Source: Nibribacter koreensis (GTDB lineage: Bacteria > Bacteroidota > Bacteroidia > Cytophagales > Hymenobacteraceae). From it: DNA of 64,000 nt. The DNA is taken from assembly GCF_039541795.1 (NCBI RefSeq), contig NZ_BAABGX010000002.1, positions 496,001-560,000 of the forward strand, written 5' to 3'. A program made the position numbers and the translations under genes. Positions 21,371 to 29,468 of this stretch are shown here, in pieces (position 1 is the first letter of the stretch; the number at the start of each line of letters is the position of its first letter). The notes below the pieces were generated by a model that was not told where the DNA came from, made no database searches, and saw only the letters and a list, made by a program, of their open reading frames with translations.

Positions 21371-24025
21371 TTAGAGAAGGATGACCTTAGTTTGCGTGCT
21401 AATGCCTTTAGATGAAATCACCTTTACAAAATATGCGCCGGGCCTTAGACCTTTGGTTTCAATGATTTTTATTGAACCGTCCTGAGCGTATTCTCTAATC
21501 AACCTGCCCGTTTGGTCATAGAGCAAGATTTGGCTGGTGGCATCATCCTGGGTGATAATGTTCAGATCAGCGCCCGCTAAGGCTGGAGTAGGATACACTT
21601 GTATATACCGCTCTGGCGTGTAAAAGAGTCCCTCTACCTGGCTGTAAAAAACGCCTCCGGTCTTGGTGACCAATTTGATGCGGTATTCATTCCAACCAGA
21701 GACGGGCGTCAGGTCCTGCAAGTCAAAATTTGTGCTTTGCCCCAAGGTGATAGGTTGGACCGTCTTATATTCGCCGTTTATCTTCTTCTCTAGGTACAAA
21801 GCAGATAATCCATAGGTAGTGCTTATCTGTAAATCAAGCAGAACGGTATCCGTGACAAAGTACTTGGGAATAAAATTTCTCACGTAACATCCCACGCCCT
21901 GCTGGCTGTAATTCTGGGTGAGGCTCCTTTGCCCTGCTTTCCCTTGCACCATTGGTGCCACGGCGTAGTGCAAGGCTGGTTGCTGGCTTTTCTTAAAGAC
22001 CCAAACGGTGTCTTGGGTCTGCGCCACTGGCTCTAGAAACTGGCTTCCTACCTGGTAAACCTGATACTGCTGGGCTCCCGGTGCCTTGGGCCAGTACAAC
22101 ATTACCTCGTCCTCACATTGATAACCTACTTTTAAATTAAGGGTGGGGCTAATGACAAAAGCACCCGTCTCATACACCTCGCTGCCCACTACCATTCTTA
22201 GTTCAGCCAGGGCTGTAGTGTCAGGCATTAGGAGGTCAACGGCCTCCTTGTTCAAATCAACGGCACCGTTTAGGGCTTGCCAAGAAGCACCAGGGGTGGC
22301 GTATCTAAATTCAAGTGTGCCCATGCTTCTGTCTTTGACCGGGGTAATCCATCTTAGGCGTGATTTCTGGCCAGCTTCCAGATGACTGCTGATGAAAGGG
22401 TATGACCAGGCAAATGCTTTCTCAAACTCATATACTAAACTATAGGCCTGAGAACCTTGTACCTGATGGCCATTCACTAACACTTCATACTCGCCGGCTG
22501 CCGGGTTGGCCACCGTCACCTGTTCTACGTTGTTGAGGTGGTCTGCTTTTCTTCGGGCGGGCGCCAGCAAAGAATCTTTGTGCGCAAACGTGCTTACCCC
22601 CCAGGGCAGCCACTCCTGCCCCGAAGCTGATTTCAACACCAGATCCAGGTCGTTCACTAAGGCTTTGCTAGCATTGGGTTCTCCTTCTCTATCTAACCAC
22701 ACCAGGGTCACTTTTACATTGGCCGTGCCTGCGGGTACCGTAACCTTAATGGACCGGGTGGCACCTTGCGCTACTCCTCCTTGGGCGTACCTTCCTTCTA
22801 GGATGGACTGAACTGCACCTAAGGCATCTGCATTGCCAAAACCAGCGGCGTAGTCCACGTGGGCGCGCCCTTTGTCATCTGCCGCGTTGATGATGGCCGC
22901 CTTCACCAAGTCTGAAGTAGGTAAAGCACCGCCATTCTTTTTACGATGGGCATCTTGCACCGCCAAGGCAATCCCAGACACCACCGCGGCGGCTTCTGAG
23001 GTTCCGGCTTCACCGAAGGCGACTACCTCTGGCTTGATGCGACCGTCATAGGTGGGGCCTTTTGAGCTGAGAATACTTACCTGCCCAGACGTGTCAATAG
23101 CACCCACGCTCAAGGTGTTTTTAGAGACCTTGAACTGCCCGGTTAGGTTGGCAAACCCATTGATTTTCTCATAAGGTCCTGCACTGGCTGCCTGCGTGCC
23201 AGAATTACCCGAGGAGAAGACATGCACCAAGGTGGGCAACTGCCTGCTCTGCTGGTCATAGGCCTGGCTCTCCAGGCCGTAATAATTCTCAACGCCCACC
23301 CCGTAGGAATGGTTTTGCACGGTTACCCCTTGCGCTTTTAGGACGTCTGCATTGTCTGGCAACAGATTTGAAAAGTTGGCGGCGGTCATCCTGCTTTGCC
23401 AGGCTACGCCTTTAGAGGTAGCAGAAGAGTTACCAGCGCCGGCAATCAAGGTGGCCATAGCGGTGGCATGCGGTGTAGTGGCCTGACTGAAGGCACTAGA
23501 GGATATCACTCTCGTTTTTAGGTCAATGTCCAGGCTGTCAAACGGCTGTTCTTTTACAGATACCGTCAAGCCTTTGCCGTGTATTTCTGGAAACGCCAGA
23601 TGAAGTGCGTCTATCCGGTTCACCCGCAGGTCTGCGTTCTGTAGATAGGCTTCTTCTCTGGGTTTTCTGTCAGGCACGTCTACAAAGGTCACCCATGGAC
23701 ATTGCGCTAGTTTTTGGCCGTCTCCCTGCCCCAGCCCAGATACCAACACCACTGACGCAACACCAGCAACAGGATATGAAGAGGCATATGGGACATTCTG
23801 CTTAAGCCATTTCTGGAAAGCGCCCATGTCCTGTACCTGCACTCTTACTTTTGGAAAAAGCTGCTCACGATTGGCTGTCTTGAAGGCCGGTGCCAGTTTT
23901 GCACCCTCAGACGCATTGGCTTGGCCGCTACGTTGCGCCAAAGCGGTTCCTGCCTGCAGCAACAGACTGCTAATAATGCCTAGCCCTATAGATATATGTT
24001 TTAAACGCGCGTACTTCTTTCTCAT
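21371..24025 (-). CDS. S8 (subtilisin-like) serine peptidase with T9SS C-terminal domain
   Basis: An 884-residue secreted protein with a signal peptide (MRKKYARLKHISIGLGIISSLLLQAGTALAQ). The S8 domain (about 150-420) shows the catalytic His in TTPHATAMATLIAG, the oxyanion Asn in FSSGNSG and the nucleophile Ser in GTSEAAAVVSGIA. At the first triad position it reads VSVKEQPFD, with Glu where subtilisins have Asp. Beta-sandwich regions follow, and the last 80 residues (VYPTPALAGADLNIITQDD...LRPGAYFVKVISSKGISTQTKVILL) form a type A T9SS sorting domain for surface secretion. The start at 24025 is an ATG ahead of a clear signal peptide; an upstream GTG is less likely. Confidence 0.88.
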   Translation of the reverse strand: MRKKYARLKHISIGLGIISSLLLQAGTALAQRSGQANASEGAKLAPAFKTANREQLFPKVRVQVQDMGAFQKWLKQNVPYASSYPVAGVASVVLVSGLGQGDGQKLAQCPWVTFVDVPDRKPREEAYLQNADLRVNRIDALHLAFPEIHGKGLTVSVKEQPFDSLDIDLKTRVISSSAFSQATTPHATAMATLIAGAGNSSATSKGVAWQSRMTAANFSNLLPDNADVLKAQGVTVQNHSYGVGVENYYGLESQAYDQQSRQLPTLVHVFSSGNSGTQAASAGPYEKINGFANLTGQFKVSKNTLSVGAIDTSGQVSILSSKGPTYDGRIKPEVVAFGEAGTSEAAAVVSGIALAVQDAHRKKNGGALPTSDLVKAAIINAADDKGRAHVDYAAGFGNADALGAVQSILEGRYAQGGVAQGATRSIKVTVPAGTANVKVTLVWLDREGEPNASKALVNDLDLVLKSASGQEWLPWGVSTFAHKDSLLAPARRKADHLNNVEQVTVANPAAGEYEVLVNGHQVQGSQAYSLVYEFEKAFAWSYPFISSHLEAGQKSRLRWITPVKDRSMGTLEFRYATPGASWQALNGAVDLNKEAVDLLMPDTTALAELRMVVGSEVYETGAFVISPTLNLKVGYQCEDEVMLYWPKAPGAQQYQVYQVGSQFLEPVAQTQDTVWVFKKSQQPALHYAVAPMVQGKAGQRSLTQNYSQQGVGCYVRNFIPKYFVTDTVLLDLQISTTYGLSALYLEKKINGEYKTVQPITLGQSTNFDLQDLTPVSGWNEYRIKLVTKTGGVFYSQVEGLFYTPERYIQVYPTPALAGADLNIITQDDATSQILLYDQTGRLIREYAQDGSIKIIETKGLRPGAYFVKVISSKGISTQTKVILL

Positions 24026-24153
24026 AGAATAGATTACCACTCTCCTCAGCTAGGTAAGATACGCATTTAGCAGTTTAGTACAATGACTGCCGCCTTTCAA
24101 TTTGCCTGCTTCTTACAAACTTACTCTACTGACTGTCAAAGGCTAGACATAGA

Positions 24154-24181
24154 AAAAGCCACCTGTGGCAAGGTGGCTTTT
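24154..24181. terminator. Bidirectional hairpin between the transglutaminase-like gene and the S8 gene
   Basis: AAAAGCCACCT and AGGTGGCTTTT form an 11-bp stem around GTGGCA. Minus-strand reading gives a TTTTTCT tail; plus-strand reading runs into TTTTCGTTTTT of the palindromic element. Confidence 0.75.
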
Positions 24182-24219
24182 CGTTTTTAGGCTATTTTCT
24201 GGAAATGAGGGCAAAAACG
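24182..24219. repeat. 38-nt palindromic element touching the stop codon of the transglutaminase-like gene
   Basis: Full-length copy (CGTTTTTAGG ... GGGCAAAAACG). It ends exactly one base before the stop codon at 24220, placing it between that gene and its hairpin. Confidence 0.85.
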
Positions 24220-25128
24220 CTATTGGTCCCAGTCCTCGCTCCCATCAGGATCCGGTTCTTCACTGTCCTTGTCGTCTGCGTCCTGGGCGGGCTCATCTGA
24301 CAGCACCTCCAGGAGTTTTTCTATCTCTACGGCTTTCTCTGGGTCGTTTAGCTTCTCATAAGACATGGACAGGTTGCGCAAGGCTCTACGCACAATATCA
24401 ATGGGCGCGCACGGCTCATAGAAGATGTCAACCGGGTTAAGATTCAGCTGCAGGATGTAATTGTCAATGTCGTTTTTGGTGAGGATGAGCCCACGATTAT
24501 ACACATTGATGTAAAACTGCGGCACTACGTCTCCTTTGTAGGTGAGTATAAAAAGGTTAGGCAGGTTGACACCGTATACCGGCAAACCCATGCGCTGCGC
24601 CAAGGTCATGTAGATGACACATAGGGTCAAGGGATTGCCGCGCTTACTTTCCAGCACCTGGTACAGCATGGAGTTGGTGGGCGCGTGGAAATTCTTGGTG
24701 TTAGCCGAGAAGTGCTGCAGCTTGAACAGCACATGGTTCATGGCCTTGACCTGGTCATAGGGGTGCATGTCTGGTTTTACCTGTACCCAGACCTCATAAT
24801 GCAATTCACCTATGATCTTCATGACGTCCTCCATGCGCACGTCTGGGTACTGGTAGGTGTTCACCAGCCACATGCCTTTGAGCAGGTCCTGGGCGCCTTC
24901 TTCCTTCCATTCTTTAAGGCGTCTGTGCAGGGCCTCAAACTGAAGGTCATGGATCAGGTCTTCCAGCTTTTTCTGATGGTCAGGGTCCATGCTCTCTTCC
25001 CAGGCTTCTTCCAGAAAGGGCGTTATGGTCTCCCCCAACTCCACAATGCGGCCGTGCACGTGCGCGACTACATCCGGGTCCTCATCATCCAACAATGAAA
25101 TCAGCGCCTTTATCTCTTTGTTCGTCAA
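24220..25128 (-). CDS. Transglutaminase-like (SirB1/Transglut_core2-type) protein
   Basis: A 302-residue protein. The middle holds VLESKRGNPLTLCVIYMTLAQRMGLPVYGVNLPNLFILTY, the transglutaminase-like Transglut_core2 block that also defines SirB1-type proteins, with Cys as candidate nucleophile and the following N-P-F/H region adapted (NLPNLF instead of the usual P-HFL). A helical tail (VRRALRNLSMSYEKLNDPEKAVEIEKLLEVL) resembles a tetratricopeptide unit. The N-terminal 90 residues are helical and repeat-like. The last 25 residues are very acidic (DDKDSEEPDPDGSEDWDQ). No signal peptide is seen. Family function is unknown; catalysis may be lost because the His of the triad is not obvious. Confidence 0.8.
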   Translation of the reverse strand: MTNKEIKALISLLDDEDPDVVAHVHGRIVELGETITPFLEEAWEESMDPDHQKKLEDLIHDLQFEALHRRLKEWKEEGAQDLLKGMWLVNTYQYPDVRMEDVMKIIGELHYEVWVQVKPDMHPYDQVKAMNHVLFKLQHFSANTKNFHAPTNSMLYQVLESKRGNPLTLCVIYMTLAQRMGLPVYGVNLPNLFILTYKGDVVPQFYINVYNRGLILTKNDIDNYILQLNLNPVDIFYEPCAPIDIVRRALRNLSMSYEKLNDPEKAVEIEKLLEVLSDEPAQDADDKDSEEPDPDGSEDWDQ

Positions 25129-25133
25129 CTCTT

Positions 25134-25167
25134 TAATGAATAATGATTAGTGATTAATGATTAATAG
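25134..25167. repeat. Left inverted flank of the four-helix-bundle gene (TGATTAATGATTAAT array)
   Basis: AATGAATAATGATTAGTGATTAATGATTAATAG-type sequence. Its reverse complement reappears on the other side of the 25206-25559 gene at 25592-25629. Confidence 0.6.
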
Positions 25168-25205
25168 GGAACAGGTTCCTGAAAAATCAATCTCTACCTT
25201 ACCAC

Positions 25206-25559
25206 TTAACGGTCTATTCTCCCGGTAGTTTTAAGGATGGAAAACAGAATCTTGCTTAAATCAACGCATTTGGCGTGGATTTTTGAGAAAGTAGCTTCCT
25301 CAATATACTCCGCATCTTTTAAGAGGCTTAACCAATACTCTGTCTCCAGCGCCTCTTTGTAGGCAATAGAAATCTTAGCTGAGAAATCTGCTTTTGTGAT
25401 TCCGCCAATAGCTTCTGCCACATTAGCCCCAATGGAAGTTCCACTTCTCAGTAGTTGCTTAGACAATACAAATTCCCTATGCTCAGAAGTTAATCGTTTG
25501 TACAAATTTACAATCTCCAAAGCAAAAGCATAAGATTTACTCTTAATTGGATTTTCCAT
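25206..25559 (-). CDS. Four-helix-bundle protein (23S rRNA intervening-sequence/S23 family)
   Basis: A 117-residue protein of the IVP/S23 family: KSYAFALEIVNLYKRL, EFVLSKQLLRSGTSIGANVAEAIGG and KISIAYKEALETEYWLSLLKDAEYI are its signature helices. Members were first found inside 23S rRNA intervening sequences and form pentameric helical bundles. Stand-alone copies such as this one are common in Bacteroidota and their job is unknown; a diversity-generating-retroelement partner (Avd) shares the fold, but no reverse transcriptase or template repeat is visible here. It is more AT-rich than its neighbours and is enclosed by inverted AT-rich repeat arrays, which suggests mobility. Confidence 0.88.
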   Translation of the reverse strand: MENPIKSKSYAFALEIVNLYKRLTSEHREFVLSKQLLRSGTSIGANVAEAIGGITKADFSAKISIAYKEALETEYWLSLLKDAEYIEEATFSKIHAKCVDLSKILFSILKTTGRIDR

Positions 25560-25591
25560 TCTTCTACAGAGTAATAGTATTTATACTAACA

Positions 25592-25629
25592 TCCAATTAA
25601 TCATTAATCACTAGCCATTAATCATTATT
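25592..25629. repeat. Right inverted flank of the four-helix-bundle gene
   Basis: CAATTAATCATTAATCACT followed by AGCCATTAATCATTATTA; the reverse complement matches the array at 25134-25167. Together they enclose the four-helix-bundle gene in inverted orientation. Confidence 0.6.
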
Positions 25630-27256
25630 AGGTTTGTATCACGCCTACGTTGAAGGGTTTGGTGATGGGAGCATTGTTGGCGGCTTCAATGCCCATGGAG
25701 ATGACCTTGCGGGTTTCTAGCGGGTCAATGATGCCGTCTACCCATAAGCGAGAGGCCGCATAATAAGGGCTCAGTTGCTCATTGTAGCGGGCCGTGATTT
25801 TGTCCAGCAGCTCCTTTTCGGCTTCTGGGGTGATGACCTCTCCTTTGGCTTTAAGCGAGGCTACTTGAATCTGCAACAACGTTTTGGCCGCCGAGGCACC
25901 TGACATGACCGCCAATTGCGCCGTTGGCCAGGCGTAGATCAAGCGTGGGTCATATGCCTTGCCGCACATGGCGTAGTTGCCCGCGCCGTAGCTATTACCA
26001 ATCAAGATAGTGAACTTAGGCACTACGCTGTTGCTCATGGCATTTACCAGCTTGGCGCCGTCTTTGATGATGCCACCGTGCTCTGCCTTGCTGCCCACCA
26101 TGAACCCAGACACGTCCTGCAAGAACACCAACGGAATCTTTTTTTGATTGCAGTTCATGATAAACCGTGCGGCCTTGTCTGCAGAGTCTGAGTAGATGAC
26201 GCCACCCATCTGCATCTCGCCTTTCTTGCTTTTGACAATCTTGCGCTGGTTGGCCACAATGCCCACAGCCCAACCGTCAATGCGCGCCAAGCCACAGATC
26301 AAGCTCTGGCCATATAGATCTTTGTAAGGCTCAAACTCAGAGTTGTCCACCATGCGCAGGATGATATCCATCATGTCATAGGGCTTCACGCGGTCTAAGG
26401 GAAGAATTCCGTAGATTTCCTGAGGATCCAGCTTTGGAGTGGCTGGCTCTACTCTGCTAAAACCGGCTTTGGGGTTGTCGCCCATTTTATCAAAGATGTT
26501 CCGGATATGGTCCAGACACTCCTGATCGGTTTCAAACTTATAGTCCGTAACCCCTGATATTTCTGAGTGGGTAGAGGCGCCGCCTAAGGTCTCGTTGTCA
26601 ATGGTCTCGCCAATGGCGGCTTTCACCAGGTAAGAACCAGCCAGGAAGATGGAGCCGGTGCCTTCCACAATCATGGCCTCGTCGCTCATAATAGGCAAAT
26701 ATGCACCACCGGCCACGCAGGAACCCATAATGGCCGAAATCTGCACGATGCCCTCAGAGCTCATGATGGCGTTGTTTCTGAACATGCGCCCGAAGTGCTC
26801 TTTGTCGGGGAAGATCTCGTCCTGCATGGGTAAGAATACCCCGGCGCTGTCCACCAGGTAAATCACCGGCAGGCGGTTCTCCATGGCAATCTCTTGCGCG
26901 CGCAGGTTTTTCTTGGCCGTGATAGGGAACCAGGCACCCGCTTTCACGGTGGCGTCGTTGGCCACAATCATGCACTGACGGCCTTTCACGTAGCCAATAC
27001 CGGCCACTACGCCGCCACCCGGACAGCCACCGTACTCCTGGTACATGCCTTCACCGGCAAACGCGGCTATCTCTAAGAAATCAGAATCATCATCAATCAG
27101 ATACTGGATGCGCTCACGGGCGGTGAGTTTACCTTTCTCATGCTGTTTGGCAATGGCTTTCTCGCCGCCGCCCAAAGACACTTTCTGGTGTTTGCTTTTC
27201 AGCTGAAAACAAAGCTGCTTTAAGGCATCTTCGTTCTTATTGAATTCTAAATCCAT
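25628..27256 (-). CDS. Acyl-CoA carboxylase, carboxyltransferase beta subunit (methylcrotonyl-/propionyl-type)
   Basis: A 542-residue biotin-dependent carboxyltransferase of the MccB/PccB type. KLTARERIQYLIDDDSDFLEI opens the N-terminal crotonase-like domain, which continues with GVVAGIGYVKGRQCMIVANDATVKAGAWFP, the acyl-CoA and biotin oxyanion elements, and the GSCVAGGAYLPIMSD turn. The C-terminal domain shows PLVFLQDVSGFMVG, FTILIGNSYGAGNYAMCGKAYDPRLIYAWP and the ending block DGIIDPLETRKV. The IDDDSDFLE and EGMYQEYGGCPGGG stretches favour methylcrotonoyl-CoA carboxylase (leucine breakdown), but propionyl- or geranyl-CoA cannot be excluded. The biotin-carrier and carboxylase subunits are not in the window. 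Confidence 0.9.
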   Translation of the reverse strand: MDLEFNKNEDALKQLCFQLKSKHQKVSLGGGEKAIAKQHEKGKLTARERIQYLIDDDSDFLEIAAFAGEGMYQEYGGCPGGGVVAGIGYVKGRQCMIVANDATVKAGAWFPITAKKNLRAQEIAMENRLPVIYLVDSAGVFLPMQDEIFPDKEHFGRMFRNNAIMSSEGIVQISAIMGSCVAGGAYLPIMSDEAMIVEGTGSIFLAGSYLVKAAIGETIDNETLGGASTHSEISGVTDYKFETDQECLDHIRNIFDKMGDNPKAGFSRVEPATPKLDPQEIYGILPLDRVKPYDMMDIILRMVDNSEFEPYKDLYGQSLICGLARIDGWAVGIVANQRKIVKSKKGEMQMGGVIYSDSADKAARFIMNCNQKKIPLVFLQDVSGFMVGSKAEHGGIIKDGAKLVNAMSNSVVPKFTILIGNSYGAGNYAMCGKAYDPRLIYAWPTAQLAVMSGASAAKTLLQIQVASLKAKGEVITPEAEKELLDKITARYNEQLSPYYAASRLWVDGIIDPLETRKVISMGIEAANNAPITKPFNVGVIQT

Positions 27257-27595
27257 GCGGGATGAGTACGGTAGTTTTTGGATGTAAACCCTTTGTGGGC
27301 TAGAGACAAATATAAGGATTTACAAGAAAGGCTAACAATTGTTAGCTAGTTGTTTAGGCTTTAAGAGCATGTTTACATTTATCTTTGGCGCCGCAGAATG
27401 GTATAAACACACTGATTTTGTGCTTTCTCTCTTTACAGCGCCGGTGCACTGCTCAAAAATCTGCGTCACAGGACGATTCTCTACCCTATTTCGCTTGCAA
27501 AATCAAAATGCAGGCAAGCTCTAAAAGCAAAGAAGCGTTTTTGGCCTGTTTTGGGGAAAACAAGCCAAAAACGCTTCTGTTCTGGTTTAGGTTAT
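27257..27595. other. Intergenic region between MlaD-like gene end and carboxyltransferase start
   Basis: A 339-nt gap between two minus-strand genes. It contains only one element that I can name, the extended palindrome at 27531-27578. The open frames here are accidental read-throughs of the palindrome. The carboxyltransferase promoter should lie near 27260-27330, but no clean TAnnTTTG was found. Confidence 0.5.
27531..27578. repeat. 38-nt palindromic element with extended stem
   Basis: Core copy 27536-27573 (CGTTTTTGGCCTGTTTT left arm, AAAACAAGCCAAAAACG right arm, loop GGGG). The stem extends 5 bp outward (AGAAG/CTTCT). It lies 17 nt from the MlaD-like stop codon and may act as its terminator. 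Confidence 0.88.
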
Positions 27596-28609
27596 TTATT
27601 TCTTCTCTATTTCTTCAATAGTACCGGCCTTCTCTACGGTATTGGCATTCTTGACTTTGGTGGCTTCTTTAACATTCTCTGCCTTGTCTACCTTAGTGCC
27701 GCCGCCAATTAAGGAGAAGTGCACGTAGCGCTTAGGGTTAGCCTTAAGGTCCATGAGCAAGGCGTTTAAGCTGGCACTGGAGGCGTTAAGGTTGCGGTAC
27801 AAGGAGTCATCATTCATGAGCTTGTTGAAGGAGCCGTTGCTTTCATTGAACTTCTTCATGGCCAACTGCGCCTCAGATACCGTCGCGTTCAGGTTCCGGA
27901 TGGTCTGGTTCATGCTCTGCACGTCAATGGTGTCTGTGATCTCATTGAGGTTGGTAGCTAGCTGACTGAACTTCCTTTCTGTGCCTTGCAGGGCGGCCGT
28001 AAGTTGGGCCAGGTTACCGGCTATCTGGTTGATGTTGTCCTGGTTGGCCAAAGTCATGGCCCGTATGGTTTCTGAGGTGGCCTCGGCGTTCATGAGAATA
28101 GACTGTATGCTGCGCTTGGCGTCCTTGTCCAAAAACATGTTCAAGCGTACCAAGGTAGAGTCAACCGTGTCTAGCACGGGCATGGCCCGGGAGGCAAACA
28201 AGTCTGTGATGCTTTCCTTAACAAAGGGAATCAGGTGCTCACCGCCGTCATAGAGGCGCTTGTTTTTGCCCATGTACAGCTCAATGGCCTTGCCGCCCAA
28301 CAAATCTGAGCTTATGAGCATGGCCACGGTAGAGTCACCTATCTGGATGTCTTCATTTATCTCAATGGTTACATCTACGGTGTTGCCCTTGGCGGGCTGC
28401 AGAATCATCTCCTTGACAATGCCCACGTTCAATCCGTTTAAGATAACCGGGTTGGACACCGTTAGCCCAGAGACACTTTTGTAAGTGACAAAGAAAGTGC
28501 GCGAAGAAGAAAAGACGCTAGAGCCTTTTAAAAAGGTGAAGCCCACATAGAGTGCCGCTACCGCCACAAGGCCCAGCAACGCTACTTTGAGTTCTTTGGA
28601 TAAATTCAC
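27596..28609 (-). CDS. MCE/MlaD-family lipid transport protein
   Basis: A 337-residue protein with an N-terminal membrane anchor (LKVALLGLVAVAALYVGFTFLKG) and one MCE domain (about 40-120: TYKSVSGLTVSNPVILNGLNVGIVKEMIL...STVAMLISSDLLGGKAIEL). A long helical, coiled-coil-prone tail follows, with Asn/Gln-rich heptads (NQDNINQIAGNLAQLTAALQGTERKFSQLATNLNEI) and a Lys/Glu/Val-rich end. MlaD proteins are the inner-membrane-anchored periplasmic part of phospholipid transport systems (Mla/Mce). The permease and ATPase genes are not here. It follows the amidase after 13 nt, so both belong to one unit, divergent from lptD. Confidence 0.9.
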   Translation of the reverse strand: MNLSKELKVALLGLVAVAALYVGFTFLKGSSVFSSSRTFFVTYKSVSGLTVSNPVILNGLNVGIVKEMILQPAKGNTVDVTIEINEDIQIGDSTVAMLISSDLLGGKAIELYMGKNKRLYDGGEHLIPFVKESITDLFASRAMPVLDTVDSTLVRLNMFLDKDAKRSIQSILMNAEATSETIRAMTLANQDNINQIAGNLAQLTAALQGTERKFSQLATNLNEITDTIDVQSMNQTIRNLNATVSEAQLAMKKFNESNGSFNKLMNDDSLYRNLNASSASLNALLMDLKANPKRYVHFSLIGGGTKVDKAENVKEATKVKNANTVEKAGTIEEIEKK

Positions 28610-28622
28610 AGTTTGGGGTTGG

Positions 28623-29399
28623 TTAGTTCATGGCTTCAAGTTCTTGCTTGTATTCCTTGAAAGCCCGGTATATGCCTGATGCCATATACGATTGGTTGGT
28701 ATTATCGTTGAGGAACTTCTCCTCTGCAGGATTGGTCAGGAACCCTATCTCAATCAGCGCGCTAGGCATGGCAGATTTCCATAAGACCAGAAAGCCCGCC
28801 TGCTTCACGCCTCTGCTGGAACGACCCAACTTGGTTTTAAATTGTCTTTCTACCTTTTGTGCAAATCTAAGGCTGTTGTCTATGTAGGCGCTCTGGTACA
28901 GACTAAACAAGATATGGCTCTGTGGCGAGTTGGGGTTGAAGCCCCCGTAGTTCTCCTTGTAGTTTTCTTCTTGTAAGATAACGGAGTTCTCACGCTTGGC
29001 TACGGCCAGGTTGCCGGTAGACGTGTGCAGCCCCATGGTGTAGGTCTCCGTCCCGAAGGCCGCGCTAGGACCGGCGTTGCAGTGGATGGAAATAAATAAG
29101 TCTGCGTGGTTTTTATTAGCAATGCCGGCGCGGTCAATGAGCTCCACAAAGGTGTCATCCTTGCGGGTGTAGACCACCTTCACGTCTGGGTTGCCCTCCT
29201 CTATCTGTTTGCCCAATTTAAGGGCTACGGCCAGGGCCACGTGTTTTTCGTAAGCAGATTTGCCGTTACATCCTATATCTTTACCACCGTGACCTGCGTC
29301 TATGACCACGGTGCGCACTTTCACCTCTTTCCGTTTAGCTGGCGTAAACGATGGGAGGAGCAAAAAAACAAGCAGGCAAAGGGAGACAATATTTTTCAC
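28623..29399 (-). CDS. N-acetylmuramoyl-L-alanine amidase (AmiC/Amidase_3 family)
   Basis: A 258-residue secreted amidase that cuts the bond between N-acetylmuramic acid and the stem peptide. The signal peptide (MKNIVSLCLLVFLLLPSFTPA) precedes the catalytic Amidase_3 domain. VVIDAGHGGKDIG carries the first zinc His, and the Glu/His pair follows (YEKHVALAVALKL, LFISIHCNAG with the second His). SLYQSAYIDNSLRFAQKVERQF and SAMPSALIEIGFLTNPAEEKFL, with the catalytic Glu, complete the site. It sits upstream of the MlaD-like gene. The 69-nt gap to lptD is shared by divergent promoters. Confidence 0.93.
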   Translation of the reverse strand: MKNIVSLCLLVFLLLPSFTPAKRKEVKVRTVVIDAGHGGKDIGCNGKSAYEKHVALAVALKLGKQIEEGNPDVKVVYTRKDDTFVELIDRAGIANKNHADLFISIHCNAGPSAAFGTETYTMGLHTSTGNLAVAKRENSVILQEENYKENYGGFNPNSPQSHILFSLYQSAYIDNSLRFAQKVERQFKTKLGRSSRGVKQAGFLVLWKSAMPSALIEIGFLTNPAEEKFLNDNTNQSYMASGIYRAFKEYKQELEAMN

Positions 29400-29428
29400 G
29401 AGTATCGTTAGTTAAAAGCTATAGTTAA

Positions 29429-29436
29429 TAACTTTG
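29429..29436 (+). promoter_or_regulatory. Putative -7 box of the lptD promoter
   Basis: TAACTTTG matches TAnnTTTG 33 nt upstream of the lptD start, within the short divergent gap shared with the amidase gene. Confidence 0.4.
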
Positions 29437-29468
29437 TACTAATAAGTACAAAACAACAAAAATTCTAC

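Noticed and set aside
25206..25559. Diversity-generating retroelement accessory gene (Avd)
   Set aside because: The fold is shared, but there is no reverse transcriptase, template repeat or variable repeat in the neighbourhood.
25206..25559. Part of a 23S rRNA intervening sequence
   Set aside because: No rRNA sequence flanks it; it stands between protein genes.
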